Source: Kuschelorhynchus macadamiae
Taxonomy: Eukaryota; Arthropoda; Insecta; Coleoptera; Curculionidae
Assembly: GCA_030620095.1 (NCBI GenBank)
Contig: JAUTXW010000059.1
Location: 372,001-436,000 of the forward strand
Length of the DNA: 64,000 nucleotides
Direction: 5' to 3'
In this document: in pieces, positions 1 through 11,249 of the stretch
Layout: each line of letters opens with the position of its first letter
How positions within the stretch are numbered: the first letter of the stretch is position 1
The notes under the pieces: generated by a model
The model's input: only the letters and a program-made list of their open reading frames with translations
Told to the model about the DNA's origin: nothing
The model's database searches: none
Position numbers and translations under genes: made by a program

Positions 1-1291
1 CATTGCAGTTCTCTGCTGACCATTTACTCTTTTCAATGCATATCGGTCATTTGCTTCCTGCTTTCTCTTTATTCTTTCTATAATCCTTTTTCTCATGTTT
101 TCTTCTTCAATTCTGTTTTCCTCTGGAATATCTGTCAGAAATGTTTGTACGGCTATTAATCGCTCGTTTTTCCCTGTCATTAACAGTACAGGTGCAACTC
201 CAGTTGCACTGCTTTCCATTCTGTTGATGTCATGTTCAACTCTTGGCAATTCCTTGGTCCAGTTTTTCTCATTTTTGTCAGTCAGTGTTGCTCTCAGCAT
301 GTTGAAGATTGTTCTCATCACTCTTTCTACTTGCCCGTTGCCCCTGAGCAATCCCGTCGCTATAAAATGCAGTTCTACATTTTCTGATGCCATGAAGTTT
401 TTGAAAGAACTTGAAGTGAATGCCAAGCCTCTGTCCGTTATTATTCGTTTGGGTTTACCAATATCTTCGAATACTTTCTTTAGTGCTTCTATAGTATACG
501 CGCTTGTTCTTTGCTTGATTGCGCAAAGCTTGACGTACTTAGTGAAGGCATCTATCACCACCAATATTTGTGTTTTTCCATTCGATCTAGCCAGAGGTCC
601 GGTATGGTCTACATGCCATGTGTCTAACTTGTCTGTAGGCTTTTCTTTTTGCTGACACATGCCGCTTCTTTTTCCTGTGTGTGACTTTCCAGTAATACAA
701 GCCTTGCAATTTTTCGTGTATTTTCTTACACTCTTTGTCATGCCTTTCCAGAATAAATCTTTTCTCATAGCTGCTATCATTTTCTCTGGTCCAGGATGTG
801 ATGATTCGTTGTGGTATTTTCTCATTGTAATCAGGCGAGCTTGTACGGGTACGTAGCACTTATTCTGGAAGTAAATCACGTCGTCTTTTATAGTATATCC
901 TTCTGGTGCGTTCTCTCCGTTCTTCAGATCGTTACAAAATTGATCTTTCTGCTGCCATTGTTTCAAAGTCATGTTCTCTTGTCCTTCCGATGATAATTTT
1001 GTTACACGCAGTGCTGTCGGATTTCTACTCAGATAGTCCACGTGTGCCATTTTCTCTCCTGGTCGGTACTCTATATCGAAGGTGAAATCTTGTAATTTTA
1101 TCCACCATCTTGCTACTCGGGGATGAAGTTCCTTTTTCAATGGGGTTGCTCTCACTAAGTTACAGTCCGTGTATATTGTGAAGTGCTTTCCGTACAAGTA
1201 CACTCGGAAATGCTGAGTTGCTTCAACGATCGCCAAGGTTTCCAAATCATATGAATGGTATTTGGTATTTAGCTTCACTAGGCGTCGTTCT
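1..1291 (-). pseudogene. Gypsy pol C-terminal part: RNase H end and integrase, beyond the stop
   Basis: The same frame as the upstream gag-pol ORF stays open from 1291 to the window edge. It encodes the rest of RNase H (SYDLETLAIVEATQHF, IYTDCN), a linker with EYRPGEKMAHVDYLSRNP, and an HHCC zinc finger (HNESSHP, then CKACITGKSHTG). The DDE integrase core follows: VVIDAFTKY, IITDRGLAF, GNGQVERVMR. All three acidic residues are present. I saw no second stop or frameshift, so only the TGA at 1294-1292 separates it from the N-terminal part. Confidence 0.85.
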
Positions 1292-3892
1292 TCAGCTGTA
1301 GTATGCCACAGGCTTTGTTGTTTTACTTTTTTCGTCTAATTGCATGAGTATTCCTCCTATTCCAATTGCACTTGCATCTGTGTGTAGCTCTATTTTTGCT
1401 AGTGGATCGTATATCTGGAGAACAGGTGCTTGTGTAAGGATGCGGATTATGTCCTGTCTTATGGTTTCACACTCGTTGGTCCATTCAAACGGTACTTCTT
1501 TTTTTAATAGGGCTGTTTTCATTGAAAATCCTGCGATGATCTTCCTAAAATACCCAGCCAGTCCCATTAATTGCCTCACTCCTTTCACATCGGTGGGGGG
1601 TGGCGTGTTCCTCAGTGACTCTATTTTCTTTGGGCTTGGCCGTTGTGTTCCAGCTTTAATTATAACCCCTAAGTATTCTGTCTTAGTATCGAAGAACTTG
1701 CACTTCCCTAGGTTTAGTTTGAATCCACATTTCGCTAATGTTGTCAGCACTATTTCCAGATGTTCTTGACCCTCCTCTATTGTCTGGCTTGGTATCAGCA
1801 CATCATCTAAATATACGAAGGCTATTTTGCCCTTAAGACTGCCTAGAGCTCTATCGATAGCTCGCTGAAAACATGCTGGCGAATTTACGAACCCAAACGG
1901 CATTCTTGTGTACTCGAAGTGGCCGTCTGGTGTGATGAAGGCTAACAGATGTCGCGATGACGGTTCTACCAACAGCTGATGAAAACCGGCCTCCATGTCT
2001 AGCGTAGTGTAGTACTTGGCTTGGCTCAGAGCGTCAATTTGATCTTGGATTCGTGGCAGAGGATAGCGGTCCTTGATCACTTTACGGTTCAAATCGCGGT
2101 AATCGACGCACAGGCGCAGATCACCGTTCTTCTTTTTCACAAGGACTATAGGACTAGCATATTCAGAAGTGCTTGGCTGAATGATCCCCGCTAGCAGCTG
2201 TTGTTCAATTATGTCCTTAAGTTTCTGGCGTTCGGTGTAAGCTAGAGGCTTGGGTCGGTAGGCAACAGGTGTACTGTCCTTTAGTGTTATTTTCAATTCA
2301 CCAGTTGTAACACATGGTGGTGTTAGCTGTTCTGCTCTCGTGATCAATTGTTGCACATAACTCTTGATCGGCTCGTCCAATCCTGACATTGACACTTTTG
2401 TTACAGCGTTTACAATGGATTTTTTTTGCTCATATTGGAGGTCACTGCCCTCAGTTGTTCTGACCAGTTGCAGTCCTTCTTGTCCTATAACGTCCCATCC
2501 GATTAAACCGTCTACTTGCGGTATGGTTCCGTCTTGTACAACTAGGAATTCAATTTCGAGAAAAACTTGCGGTAATTTAACAAGTATTGTACATTGACCC
2601 TTAACTTGTGTCACTCCGGATCCTATTCCCCGTACATGAGTTATTGTTTGTTGTATGGGTGTTCCAAGTTGCTTAGCTACATGTTCATGTATTAATGATA
2701 CATCTGCTCCAGTGTCTAAGAGGTATAGAAATTCTCGTTGGTTCTCACTGATAGCTGTTGCTATAGGCGTATTATTGATTTTCCGGTTGCTCTTGATCAT
2801 CAGTGCTTTCTTGGACGTCTTGTCAGTTGATTTGGGAGGAAAACCATTTTTGAAGAAACATTGTTCTTCTTTGTGTCCTTTGCGCTTACAGTAGGTGCAT
2901 CGGAGTTCCGTGATGGTACTGGATCGCTGATCATTTGGTTTATTTTGTTCTGCTGGTCTTTCGTATGGGGTTGGCCTTGCATGGCATTGATGTGATTTGT
3001 GACCGGGTCGTAAACATTTGAAACAATTTCCAGGAAATGGTGCTTTGGGATCATGTTTTCCCGAATGACGAGTACGTTGAACAAAGTCACTGCTACGGGT
3101 AGCTTTAATCTTCAATCTCCTTTCGTTATCTATTTGTCCCATGAGAGTTATTAGCTCGGTTTCGTTCTTTGGTCGTATTTGTTTAATTCGGGTTCGAGCA
3201 TCGTCGCTATCTAGACATCCCTCAATTACACTAAGAATAACATCCCACTCAAAACGGATGCCAGGGAAAGATTTCAACAACCTTAGCTTGTTGTGGCAGT
3301 AGGTTGAAAGTGTGTCAAACTCTTTACTCCTCTCATTAGCAATGGCAACAAATGATAAATAGTACGTTGTACTCACTGGAAAAGCACTGATAAGGTCATT
3401 GACTAGTTGTTCCCACGTGCGCGTTAGTGGTTTCCAATGTCTAAAATATTGTAGTGCTCTATTTTTCAAAGCATCTCCTACCTTCAAAATCATGTCGTCA
3501 TCCGAAATATTGTGCTGGTTTTTACTTCCAGTGACTATTTCTAGCCATTCCCTCATACTATATGGCGAATCATCAACGTCGAAATGCGTCAGCTTAAAAT
3601 CCATGTGGGTTTTCTTATGGCTGTCGACTTGTTTGGCCAACAAACCAAGAAGTATATTCATCTTTTCGTCTTGTCTAGCTCTGTCTTCTTCTAAACGGCG
3701 TACGTAATCCTGAATAGTAAACGGCTCTATGTTTATAGATACTTGTCGCGCGCATTCAGCTGGGTCGCGTCTGCGTTCCAAATTAGCAGTAAGCGGCACC
3801 GACGGCAATGGCGGCGTATATCGTGATGGTGAAGCCATCTCGTTTGGCCTTGAGTCTGGTTCAGGCCCACTCCTAATTTCACTATCACTCAT
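1292..3892 (-). CDS. Gypsy gag-pol polyprotein, N-terminal part up to a premature stop
   Basis: 866-residue ORF from ATG at 3892. A gag region (about residues 1-285) is followed by two CCHC zinc knuckles (CFKCLRPGHKSHQC near 290 and CTYCKRKGHKEEQC near 330). A retroviral-type aspartic protease follows (LLDTGADVSLIH near 388). The reverse transcriptase carries LVKKKNGDLRLCVDYRDLNR, MPFGFVNSPACFQ and the catalytic YLDD near 692, and RNase H begins with LHTDASAIGIGGIL. Gag and pol are fused in one frame with no shift site. The ORF ends at TGA (1294-1292), but the frame continues with typical RNase H and integrase sequence, so this is a nonsense change rather than a true end. Confidence 0.9.
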   Translation of the reverse strand: MSDSEIRSGPEPDSRPNEMASPSRYTPPLPSVPLTANLERRRDPAECARQVSINIEPFTIQDYVRRLEEDRARQDEKMNILLGLLAKQVDSHKKTHMDFKLTHFDVDDSPYSMREWLEIVTGSKNQHNISDDDMILKVGDALKNRALQYFRHWKPLTRTWEQLVNDLISAFPVSTTYYLSFVAIANERSKEFDTLSTYCHNKLRLLKSFPGIRFEWDVILSVIEGCLDSDDARTRIKQIRPKNETELITLMGQIDNERRLKIKATRSSDFVQRTRHSGKHDPKAPFPGNCFKCLRPGHKSHQCHARPTPYERPAEQNKPNDQRSSTITELRCTYCKRKGHKEEQCFFKNGFPPKSTDKTSKKALMIKSNRKINNTPIATAISENQREFLYLLDTGADVSLIHEHVAKQLGTPIQQTITHVRGIGSGVTQVKGQCTILVKLPQVFLEIEFLVVQDGTIPQVDGLIGWDVIGQEGLQLVRTTEGSDLQYEQKKSIVNAVTKVSMSGLDEPIKSYVQQLITRAEQLTPPCVTTGELKITLKDSTPVAYRPKPLAYTERQKLKDIIEQQLLAGIIQPSTSEYASPIVLVKKKNGDLRLCVDYRDLNRKVIKDRYPLPRIQDQIDALSQAKYYTTLDMEAGFHQLLVEPSSRHLLAFITPDGHFEYTRMPFGFVNSPACFQRAIDRALGSLKGKIAFVYLDDVLIPSQTIEEGQEHLEIVLTTLAKCGFKLNLGKCKFFDTKTEYLGVIIKAGTQRPSPKKIESLRNTPPPTDVKGVRQLMGLAGYFRKIIAGFSMKTALLKKEVPFEWTNECETIRQDIIRILTQAPVLQIYDPLAKIELHTDASAIGIGGILMQLDEKSKTTKPVAYYS

Positions 3893-3929
3893 TGTTCACA
3901 CACTGAATTCAAGTTCAAATATGTTCGAA

Positions 3930-3996
3930 TGTTCAAAAGTCTAAATGTTCAAAAATCAAATGTCTAAATGTTCAAAAATCAAATGTCTAAAAGTTC
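3930..3996. repeat. 24-bp tandem repeat in the Gypsy leader
   Basis: The unit CAAATGTCTAAATGTTCAAAAAT recurs about two and a half times just upstream of the gag start codon. Confidence 0.75.
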
Positions 3997-4240
3997 TAAA
4001 ATGTTTATGCAGTAATACAGTCACTCTAGTCTCTATTTTCTAAAATGTACAGACTTACCCCGTTAATTTTTTTCAGTGTAAGTACTCGAGGAAAAAGAAA
4101 AAATAATCCTTTCACATTCACTATGCAACATTTCTCACTGTCTTTTCACTGTTTTTTTTTTATTTGTTTTAAAGTCCTTTTATTGTTTTTCACACTACTA
4201 TTGTCTCTTGGGCACTATTTTGGGTATATCCCACTTCTGA

Positions 4241-4512
4241 TGTTAGCTTTATATCTAATCCTTCTAGTAATTTTCCATAAAAGTCAATAAAAATCAAACT
4301 CACCTTTCGCAAACAAACGCGGTTTATTCAAAATCTGCTTGACAACTGTGTACTTATCAATAAATGTAAATCTATCGTCTGGACCCTCTTTGTTTCTTGC
4401 ACGTAGGCAGGCATCAGCTGATGCTGATGTCACCATTTTTCAGGCATCCTTATCGCCGTCGATTATTTGTTATTGTAACCTGAGACTCTAGTCGGCTGAC
4501 TTCTTATCATCT

Positions 4513-4516
<4 letters not shown>
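4241..4516 (-). repeat. 5' LTR of the Gypsy element
   Basis: On the minus strand the segment begins TGTTAG at 4516 and ends CTAACA at 4241, giving 6-bp inverted termini around 276 bp. An AATAAA lies near 4326. The sequence just inside (TCAGAAGTGGGATA, from 4240 down) sits where a tRNA primer-binding site would be. The matching 3' LTR is outside the window, so the boundaries rest on the termini and position only. Confidence 0.6.

Positions 4517-4582
<66 letters not shown>
4516..4582. repeat. (TA)n microsatellite
   Basis: About 65 bp of alternating TA with one interruption, touching the outer edge of the Gypsy LTR and lying 170 bp from a hammerhead-like motif. Confidence 0.95.
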
Positions 4583-5448
4583 AAAAAGGAGAAAGTTAGT
4601 CGTGACTGACTAGTTAGAAAAAAACACGTTGAACCAAAAGAATATAATTTTCACAAAAAGCGAAAGATTCTATCCTCCAGGTTCTTGGTTAGGTGGGGAC
4701 GCAGTCAAAGAAAAAATTTATGAACGGCCTAGTGTGGAATACTCTTTATTGTATGGTCGAGCTTTCGAGAATGTTTATTCTCTTCTTCAGGACACTTTTA
4801 TAGAAAAATATATTTGTAGATAAGAAAAGAAAGGATTACAAAGTAAAAGAAACATCTTACCAAAGTGAGTTAAAAATAAAACAGTCTCATTGCAACAGGC
4901 TTAATGTTAAAACTTGTGTAACTAGAATATAGACGGTAACTAAAACATATCAACAGTAAAATAAAATTTTTGGTTCCATTTTCAAATTTTTAAAAAAATT
5001 TATAAAGACGCAGCGAAACCACTTTCAATGCTGGCACGCCGCCATTACTATAAAACGAAAAACTGCGTCGTAGTAGGTAAAATAAGAAGGGAGACAAAGG
5101 AAAGTATAATTCCCGCCTAATTCTATGTATATCGATTACTACGAACAAACTACGGCTTCTACTCCGGAGGGTGGAGTTGACAAGGACAAAGAAATGTCAT
5201 TGTTACCCTGGCGCAGTACCACATTGAAAATTTGGCTAGCGAAATCTTTCTTATTGCGGAAAAAAGAAGAAAAACAAATTATAATAATTTATAGGCAAGA
5301 AGAGAAAAGAAAAAAAAAGAAAACAAGAAAAAAGAAGAGAAAAAAAAATTATAAATATAAATAAAAAAATAAAATTTTTAAATATATCAGTCATCAAGGT
5401 ATTTACGTAAGAAAGTATTTGCAAAACGGACACATCACCAAAATTATT
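4583..5448. other. Intron segment with no gene
   Basis: Apart from the hammerhead-like motif it holds a mixed-complexity stretch (about 5010-5250) and a purine-rich A/G tract (5255-5370). Short ORFs here have no recognisable protein features. Confidence 0.5.
4755..4800 (-). ncRNA. Hammerhead-ribozyme-like motif (Penelope/retrozyme type)
   Basis: On the minus strand: GTC, CTGAAGA (intact core 3-9), one A, GAGAAT-AAAC-ATTCTC (perfect 6-bp stem II), GAAA, GCTC, GAC. The flanking GTC and GAC pair as a 3-bp stem I. Stem III would be A-U plus G-C with no loop, the minimal form thought to need a dimer. The extra base between A9 and stem II departs from the textbook core but is shared by the related copies in this window. 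Ribozyme activity is an inference. Confidence 0.55.
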
Positions 5449-5925
5449 GCATATTGTTCCCGAAAGAACCCATGCAAATGTAGGCTGCTATAATATCACA
5501 TCTCTTTTTTATTGGACAAGCTTAGGAAGTAATTCAAAAAATAAAATGTTGATGAAAGATTAAGCGAACACTGAATTTAAAGTAAAATGTGCTGTCATCA
5601 TCCCTGCATTGTGAATGCTTAATTTTTTTTGTGGAAATTCAACTATTTCTATTCACTCAGACTTAAACAATACAGTACAACAAAAGGTAAGTGCGAGTTC
5701 TTTTTTAAATTATGCCAAATGTATCACAACTGTTGGATTATCTCAAAACAACTAAAAATTGCAGGTAAGATAACAGCAAATTCTACTTGAAATATAATGT
5801 TAGCTTGCTCTTTCCTGAACATTTTATTTTTTAATCCCTTCCTAAGCTTGTCCAGTAAAAAAAGACGTGTTATATTAAAGCAGCCTGGATTTGCATGAGC
5901 TCTTATGGCAACAATGCATGATATG
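5449..5925. repeat. Foldback (long inverted repeat) element in an intron
   Basis: The left arm (about 5449-5600) reappears as an imperfect reverse complement at about 5772-5925. Clear anchors are ACAAGCTTAGGAAG (from 5518) against CTTCCTAAGCTTGT (to about 5851). The loop is roughly 170 bp. Transcribed as part of the cadherin pre-mRNA, it could form a long hairpin. Confidence 0.75.
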
Positions 5926-6938
5926 CAATAATATAGGCATGCACGTATTAAATTTCCAAAAAAAAAATCATTAGGTAGCTAAAGATAGCAAGTAGGTAAT
6001 TATTATTTTTTACTAACGCTAGGATTTTATTGCAGGTTATTATCAAAGTGCTTCCCAATTAGATAAAAAAAACAAAAAGTCTCTAATGTAAACATTAAAT
6101 ATTGGCGTGGCACTTTAACCCGCCAATTCAATCTTCCCTCAAAATTTCATTTAGATGCTTACGTAAAGCATAAGCATTGCTGTCTGCGAATCAGGGTATG
6201 ACGATTTAAGTAGTAGTCTGAGTTCTAGTGAACATTGGCAATCTAAAACGCACGCACAAATAAGACCATTGCTTACTACGGTTTAGTGCACTGTTACTCT
6301 GTATAATAGTAAAGAATGGTAATACGCATCTGGGATACTTTAACCGATTTGGATACAATTTTTACAAAGTATTCAGGGTTGTGTCAGAGTGGTCCCATAG
6401 TAAGTATTTTGAAAAAAAAAAATTATTTTCTACCTAAGGGTTTCTGCGATAAATTTGAAATGTTTTAATATATTCCCTTGAAATTTGACGCATGAAGTGT
6501 AATTAACCAAAAAAAAAAAACTTTGTTGCACCCTAGGGGAGAAACACATTTTTAGTCAACATTATGAATATTGAAAATATCAAATTTATTTACTCTTAGC
6601 AAAGAACATTCCTTATATCAATAGCCAGAGTGCTTAGCAGGGAAGCGGGCAATAAGGAAAAAAAGGGGTATTATAAAAATTTCGGGTTCCCTATGCTTTT
6701 TGGGGTTTTTAAAAGAACAAAGTTCAGTTATACCATTCATATTAATTTTTGGCTATTTTATATTGCTGATTTTCTATAAATATATAAAGATGACGTTTTT
6801 TATGTACCGTGATACTAACAAAACTTCATATTCAATGAACCCTGTAGCTAATCTAGGTTTCGGCCTAAAACAGTTTAAAACTGACATTTGCAATAAAACT
6901 TTGTATAAATAGAACTAAAAAGAATGAAATTCAAAAAA

Positions 6939-7092
6939 TTATAAAAAATATAACCGACTTCAAAATCACCCACCAAAAAGTAAAAAATAATACTTTGTTC
7001 TATTTTGAAAATTTGGCTTTATAAAATCAGCGTCAAGCTAATAGACAGTCAATAAACATTATACGTGTTTAAGTCGGTTATATTTTTTTATA
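6939..7092. mobile_element. Small MITE with TATAACCGACTT inverted ends
   Basis: ATAAAAAATATAACCGACTT at 6941-6960 is the reverse complement of AAGTCGGTTATATTTTTTTAT at 7071-7091, giving a unit of about 154 bp with no coding capacity. Confidence 0.65.
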
Positions 7093-7753
7093 AATAAACA
7101 TTTTCAGAATAATCATACTGATATTTTCAAAATGAATCGTTTAAATAAGAAATGTTTGACATTTAACATCTGATTTGTCGCGTCTACATGACTGTCTAGA
7201 TCTGGTAAAACCAAATGTGTAGACTTTAGTTAAAGAATAACTGTGGCTTGATTTCTCCCCACTGTAGTTGGTGCTTCTGACTGAATGAATATTTATTTTC
7301 GTTTTGGGCATATTGCCTTACAAAGTATTAAAAAATTCATTCTGCATTTCTATTATAAGTAAATTTACGTAGCAGTACTAAAACCCATTTTTGCAATAAG
7401 AATATTTAAATTTTACTACCTATATCCTTTTTAAAAATTTTTTACTTTGTAATATATTATTTGCCGTAACGATTTACATAAAATGAATTGGACTACAAGA
7501 CTACATAATTTTTGCAAAAAAAAATTTATTTAAATTATCAGGTATACTGTAAAAAATGTTATATTATGTTGTATTATTAAAAAAGGAAAAATATTTTGAA
7601 ATATTATTTTTTCTGCAAAAACTACACCAGAGTGTAAAGCAATCCAAAAATTTATTTTAAACTACTGGTAAAAATGTTGTTATTACATAGGAAAAAATTA
7701 TTTTGCTTGTTTTAATAAATATATGACAATCGAGTACTATAAAATTTGTTTAC

Positions 7754-8142
7754 CTTTGTCTACGGCTCTAAGCTGAAGTTGGTAGCCCTGAGGCGTATTC
7801 TCTCTATCCAACAATTTAAGCACCTCAATGTTATACTCGCCCTTCTGCCTAGTAGGTCGTATCCTAAAATGGCCATCTGGATCTCCGTCTACGATTTCTA
7901 ATTTATCAATCTCTCCATGAATACCGCTATCTCTGTCGCTAACATTGACTATTGCATATATGTCAGCGTTGCTATTCTCTACGATTGACGGATGACGTCG
8001 AATTCGGATTTCTGGAGCGTACAGATTTACTTTTTTTACTCGGATTCTTACGAGGGCATCGCTAAAGCTAGGGCCGGACTGCGATTGGATGCCTCGATCT
8101 TGGGCTAATACTTTCAATTCGTGGTAAGTACCCTCGTTATAT
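7754..8142 (-). CDS. kug: Fat-like cadherin, coding exon 4
   Basis: Encodes 129 codons plus one base on each side. It begins YNEGTYHELKVLAQDRG, the end of the second cadherin repeat with its AxDxG turn, and continues through VNLYAPEIRIRRHPSIVEN, DRDSGIHGEI and DPDGHFRIRP to LQLRAVDKG. The linker VNLYAPEI replaces the DxND consensus, so that site may bind calcium poorly; vertebrate FAT1 has the same irregular region after repeat 2. The acceptor is TCTTACAG|A (AG at 8144-8143) and the donor is ACAAAG|GTAAAC (GT at 7753-7752), a weaker donor than the others. The next exon is not in this window, so the following intron exceeds 7.7 kb and contains the Gypsy element at 1-4516. Confidence 0.87.
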
Positions 8143-9088
8143 CTGTAAGAAAATATTAATTATTATCTATAGACACAAGAAACCCATTAGAAATGGGGAA
8201 ACAAAATAAAAAAAAGAAGTTTCATAGAACTCGAACCAAAAATGATGTAATAAGGTGCACGCAGGTACAAAAAATACAATATGATTTCCAATAATAAAAA
8301 ACATTTTATATATTTATAAATTGTGTCATTTAGAAAGCTAAAAAGCACAAGTTATACAAACTCAATGCAAAGTTCATTAACTTGCAAATCTGATAATTTA
8401 AAATAATGTTTTTATTTTGTTTTAGTTCGATTGAACTCGATTATAAAAAATGACATCTAAATAATTTTCTTCAGTACAAATCAAAAATATCATTTTTATA
8501 CAAAAATCTTTTCGATATTCGTAGTTATATTATTATTGCCCATGATCGCAAATTTACCTTGTTTACAGTTCATAACATAATCATAACAAGGTGACTGGGT
8601 ATATTTTTATTTTGTCCCTGATTATCAAAGTTAATATTAAAAATTACCTATACGGAAAGTTTAATTTAAAATTTTTACAGAATATCTAGGCCGTACTTGT
8701 ACCGCACTTTATCTAAACTCGTAACTTTTAAATGATTATGACGAAAAAAAAATAGAAGTCAAGGCAACATTGTGCAATAACTTTAGATAAATCAAATAAA
8801 ATACATTTTTCTTATTGTTTGGACATATAAGGTAGCCTCTCCAAAGCTACCTAAATGAATGTAAAAAAATTATTAAAACCAAAATTTTTTTCTGTAAGAG
8901 GTATATATAGTGTCCTAAAAAATAAAGATTTCTCTGGCACATTTTTGTCTTCTCACACCAATAAAACTTGTTACATTAACATCACTTTAAAAATGCCGAT
9001 CTGGGCAATTATACAACACAATCATGGCAATTTATGTTTATAGATAAAACATATCTTAGCTAGGATTCTTTGTTGTGGAAAAACTTAC

Positions 9089-9342
9089 ACCAATGGCCTG
9101 GTTAAGGTTATAATCCCAGTGACAGGATGAATAGCAAACTTATCAGTATCCTCGGCAAACGAATAATAAATTTCACCATTTCGTCCCAAATCTGCATCTT
9201 CTGCGATAACTTTAACGATACTTTGATGGACAGGGGTGTCTTCAGCGACGGTGGCGTTGTATTCCATTGGATAGAATAGCGGACTTAAATCGTTGGTGTC
9301 GAGTACGGTGACGACTACGGTGGTTTCGGAAGTATACTGGAC
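9089..9342 (-). CDS. kug: Fat-like cadherin, coding exon 3
   Basis: Encodes 84 codons plus two bases. It completes the linker of one cadherin repeat (VVVTVLDTNDLSPLF, with the calcium-binding DxND) and starts the next (MEYNATVAEDTPVHQSIVKV, then DADLGRNGEIYYSF with the DADxGxN calcium motif, then FAIHPVTGIITL). This is the usual extracellular cadherin layout and lines up with repeat 2 of FAT1. The acceptor is TTTTTTAG|GTC (AG at 9344-9343). The donor is best placed at TTGGT|GTAAGT (GT at 9088-9087), because only that choice leaves the two bases that join exon 4's first base as GTA (Val). The intron to exon 4 is only 946 bp. Confidence 0.87.
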
Positions 9343-11037
9343 CTAAAAAATCGGTAAAAGAAGTAGCTTATTTTAACTAGCCCATATAACAGTTTATTAA
9401 TCAATTACTATATAGATATAGGAAAGTACTGTAATCGCCAAAATTTTCGAAAAATATAAATTGGGATTTTCCGACATTTTCAGAAAAACACAATTTTAGA
9501 AAAATAAAAGATATCTGTATAAATATGTGTGTGTGTGGGTTAATAAAGTTTACGCTAACGAGAACTGAAGAAGGTCAAATCAAAGTCGCTTACATCTCCT
9601 AAAATATTAAATGCTATTGTTACTGTAAATATTAGTGTTATTATACATTTAACACAAAAAAGGAATTTAGTCATAAATTTGTTTATAGTCGGCAATATCG
9701 AACCCCAATATGACAGAAAAATCAAACCTCCAAATACTTTCAATAAATAAACTGGTCAGATCAAAAATCTGTTTATTTGTTGGGGGATTCCAACAACTTG
9801 TCCAGAAGGTCATGTTATTGAGCTTCGAGGGCAAACAAAGTGTTGACTTTTCAAAACATTAGTAAATTAAATAATTGTCAGGCTGGACTAAAAAGGTTCG
9901 ATTAAAAATCCCTGTAACATAATTAGTTGGGGAACTGGCAGAAACATAAAGTGAGCTTCCATTAAATTTCCGATATCCTGAATTATCAGTATGTTTCTCA
10001 TTTAAATAAGATTGCAAGAAGGAGGCAAGAAAGATGGGCAGGTGACAACTATTCGTTACATATCTAAGACTACTGAACCTTGAATTATATACTGTCTGGT
10101 TTTTACCCTTTTAAGTGACGCAGGTGCATATTTAATCCAACTTAAGTGACCCGCAGATCTGAAAAGTTCAAGTGTCGCAGAAGGCTCTATAGATGAAGCT
10201 ATTAATAATAAAATTGACATGGCCCAGGTGATTTTGGGAACATTATGTCTACCTACATCAGTTCTTGAATCAATAATAATAGAAATTTCAATTAATTCAT
10301 CTTTTGGATCGAGAATTGCAACAAATAATTGTAAATACTGTTCATTTACTTTTAATATTCATCAATAAGTATATTAATGTTTACATTATTAATTAAAATG
10401 TTAAATATGTATGGTTAAAACGGTAAATATAATACCCATTCTTATTGTAACTACTGAAAAAATGTTTTTTTTTGATCTTTTAGTATAGGAAACATATTAA
10501 CTAAATTCCAAAAAGAATACACTGACTACGAATACAGTCATACGTTTGTTGTTGCTCCATAGCTCTATTCTTTCTCAAGCGGCAAAATCTATTACTTTGC
10601 GTTCTAAATACACAAATAACCATTTTGGTTTTTTCCTAATTCGTATTTGGGCAAAAGATATTTTTCATGGAACAGAAGGTTATTAAAGTGTATTTTAAAA
10701 TACGAGTTTGTTATAATCTCGCGCTTAATGTTCTCAATTGTCCTATTCTTTTACAAGCCAACCCTTCAAGGAATGTTGACATTTAAGGTAGGCGCAATAA
10801 ATTGTATAAATATTATTTTTTAACTTTGTTATTATATTTGAAAAATTACTATCAAACTTGGTGACTGTTTACTATTATTATTTAAGGTGCACAATAAACA
10901 ACATTTTTTATGTTTTATTTTTTAGACCTCAAGCCAAAAATTCCCACTTTCTATAATATATTTCAACAAGATTTAATTTAGTACGTGTTATTGAAAAATC
11001 TAAAGCACAAATATACGTTCAATATGTAGTTTTTCCC
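9343..11037. other. Intron 2 segment, no gene seen
   Basis: AT-rich sequence between cadherin exon 3 and the transposase relic. I recognised no protein, repeat or RNA in it. The short ORF at 9555-9743 has no family features. Confidence 0.5.
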
Positions 11038-11249
11038 ATGAAACTGAACAGAAATAGTATTTCAGTGCCAAAAATCGTGATCGATTTTTACAGAAAAACG
11101 ATGACTGGCATAAGAAGGACAACCTTACTTTTGTCGTTACAAAGGAGGGGCCAAAATCGTCCTGTTCGTTTCAAAAAAGTTGTTGTGTCAGTAGACCCGA
11201 AAAAGATTATAAAAGTACATTCCACAAGAAGGAAAAAAGGTGAGTGGAG

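Larger units (their letters stand above)
1..4516 (-). mobile_element. Ty3/Gypsy LTR retrotransposon (3' end outside the window)
   Basis: Minus-strand element reading from a 5' LTR at 4516-4241 through a leader (4240-3893) into one continuous gag-pol frame that runs off the left edge inside integrase. Domain order is gag, two zinc knuckles, protease, reverse transcriptase, RNase H, integrase, which is Ty3/Gypsy order. It sits in an intron of the Fat-like cadherin in the same orientation as the gene. It borders a (TA)n tract, so the target duplication cannot be read. One stop codon is the only lesion I found, which suggests a rather young insertion. Confidence 0.9.

Noticed and set aside
95..655. 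186-residue plus-strand ORF
   Set aside because: It is the antisense shadow of the Gypsy integrase core, which reads clearly on the minus strand.
4629..4823. 64-residue ORF beside the (TA)n tract
   Set aside because: No family features; it overlaps the hammerhead-like motif and looks like a chance open frame.
5125..5364. Lys/Arg-rich ORF
   Set aside because: Its second half is only an A/G-rich tract translated; no domain.
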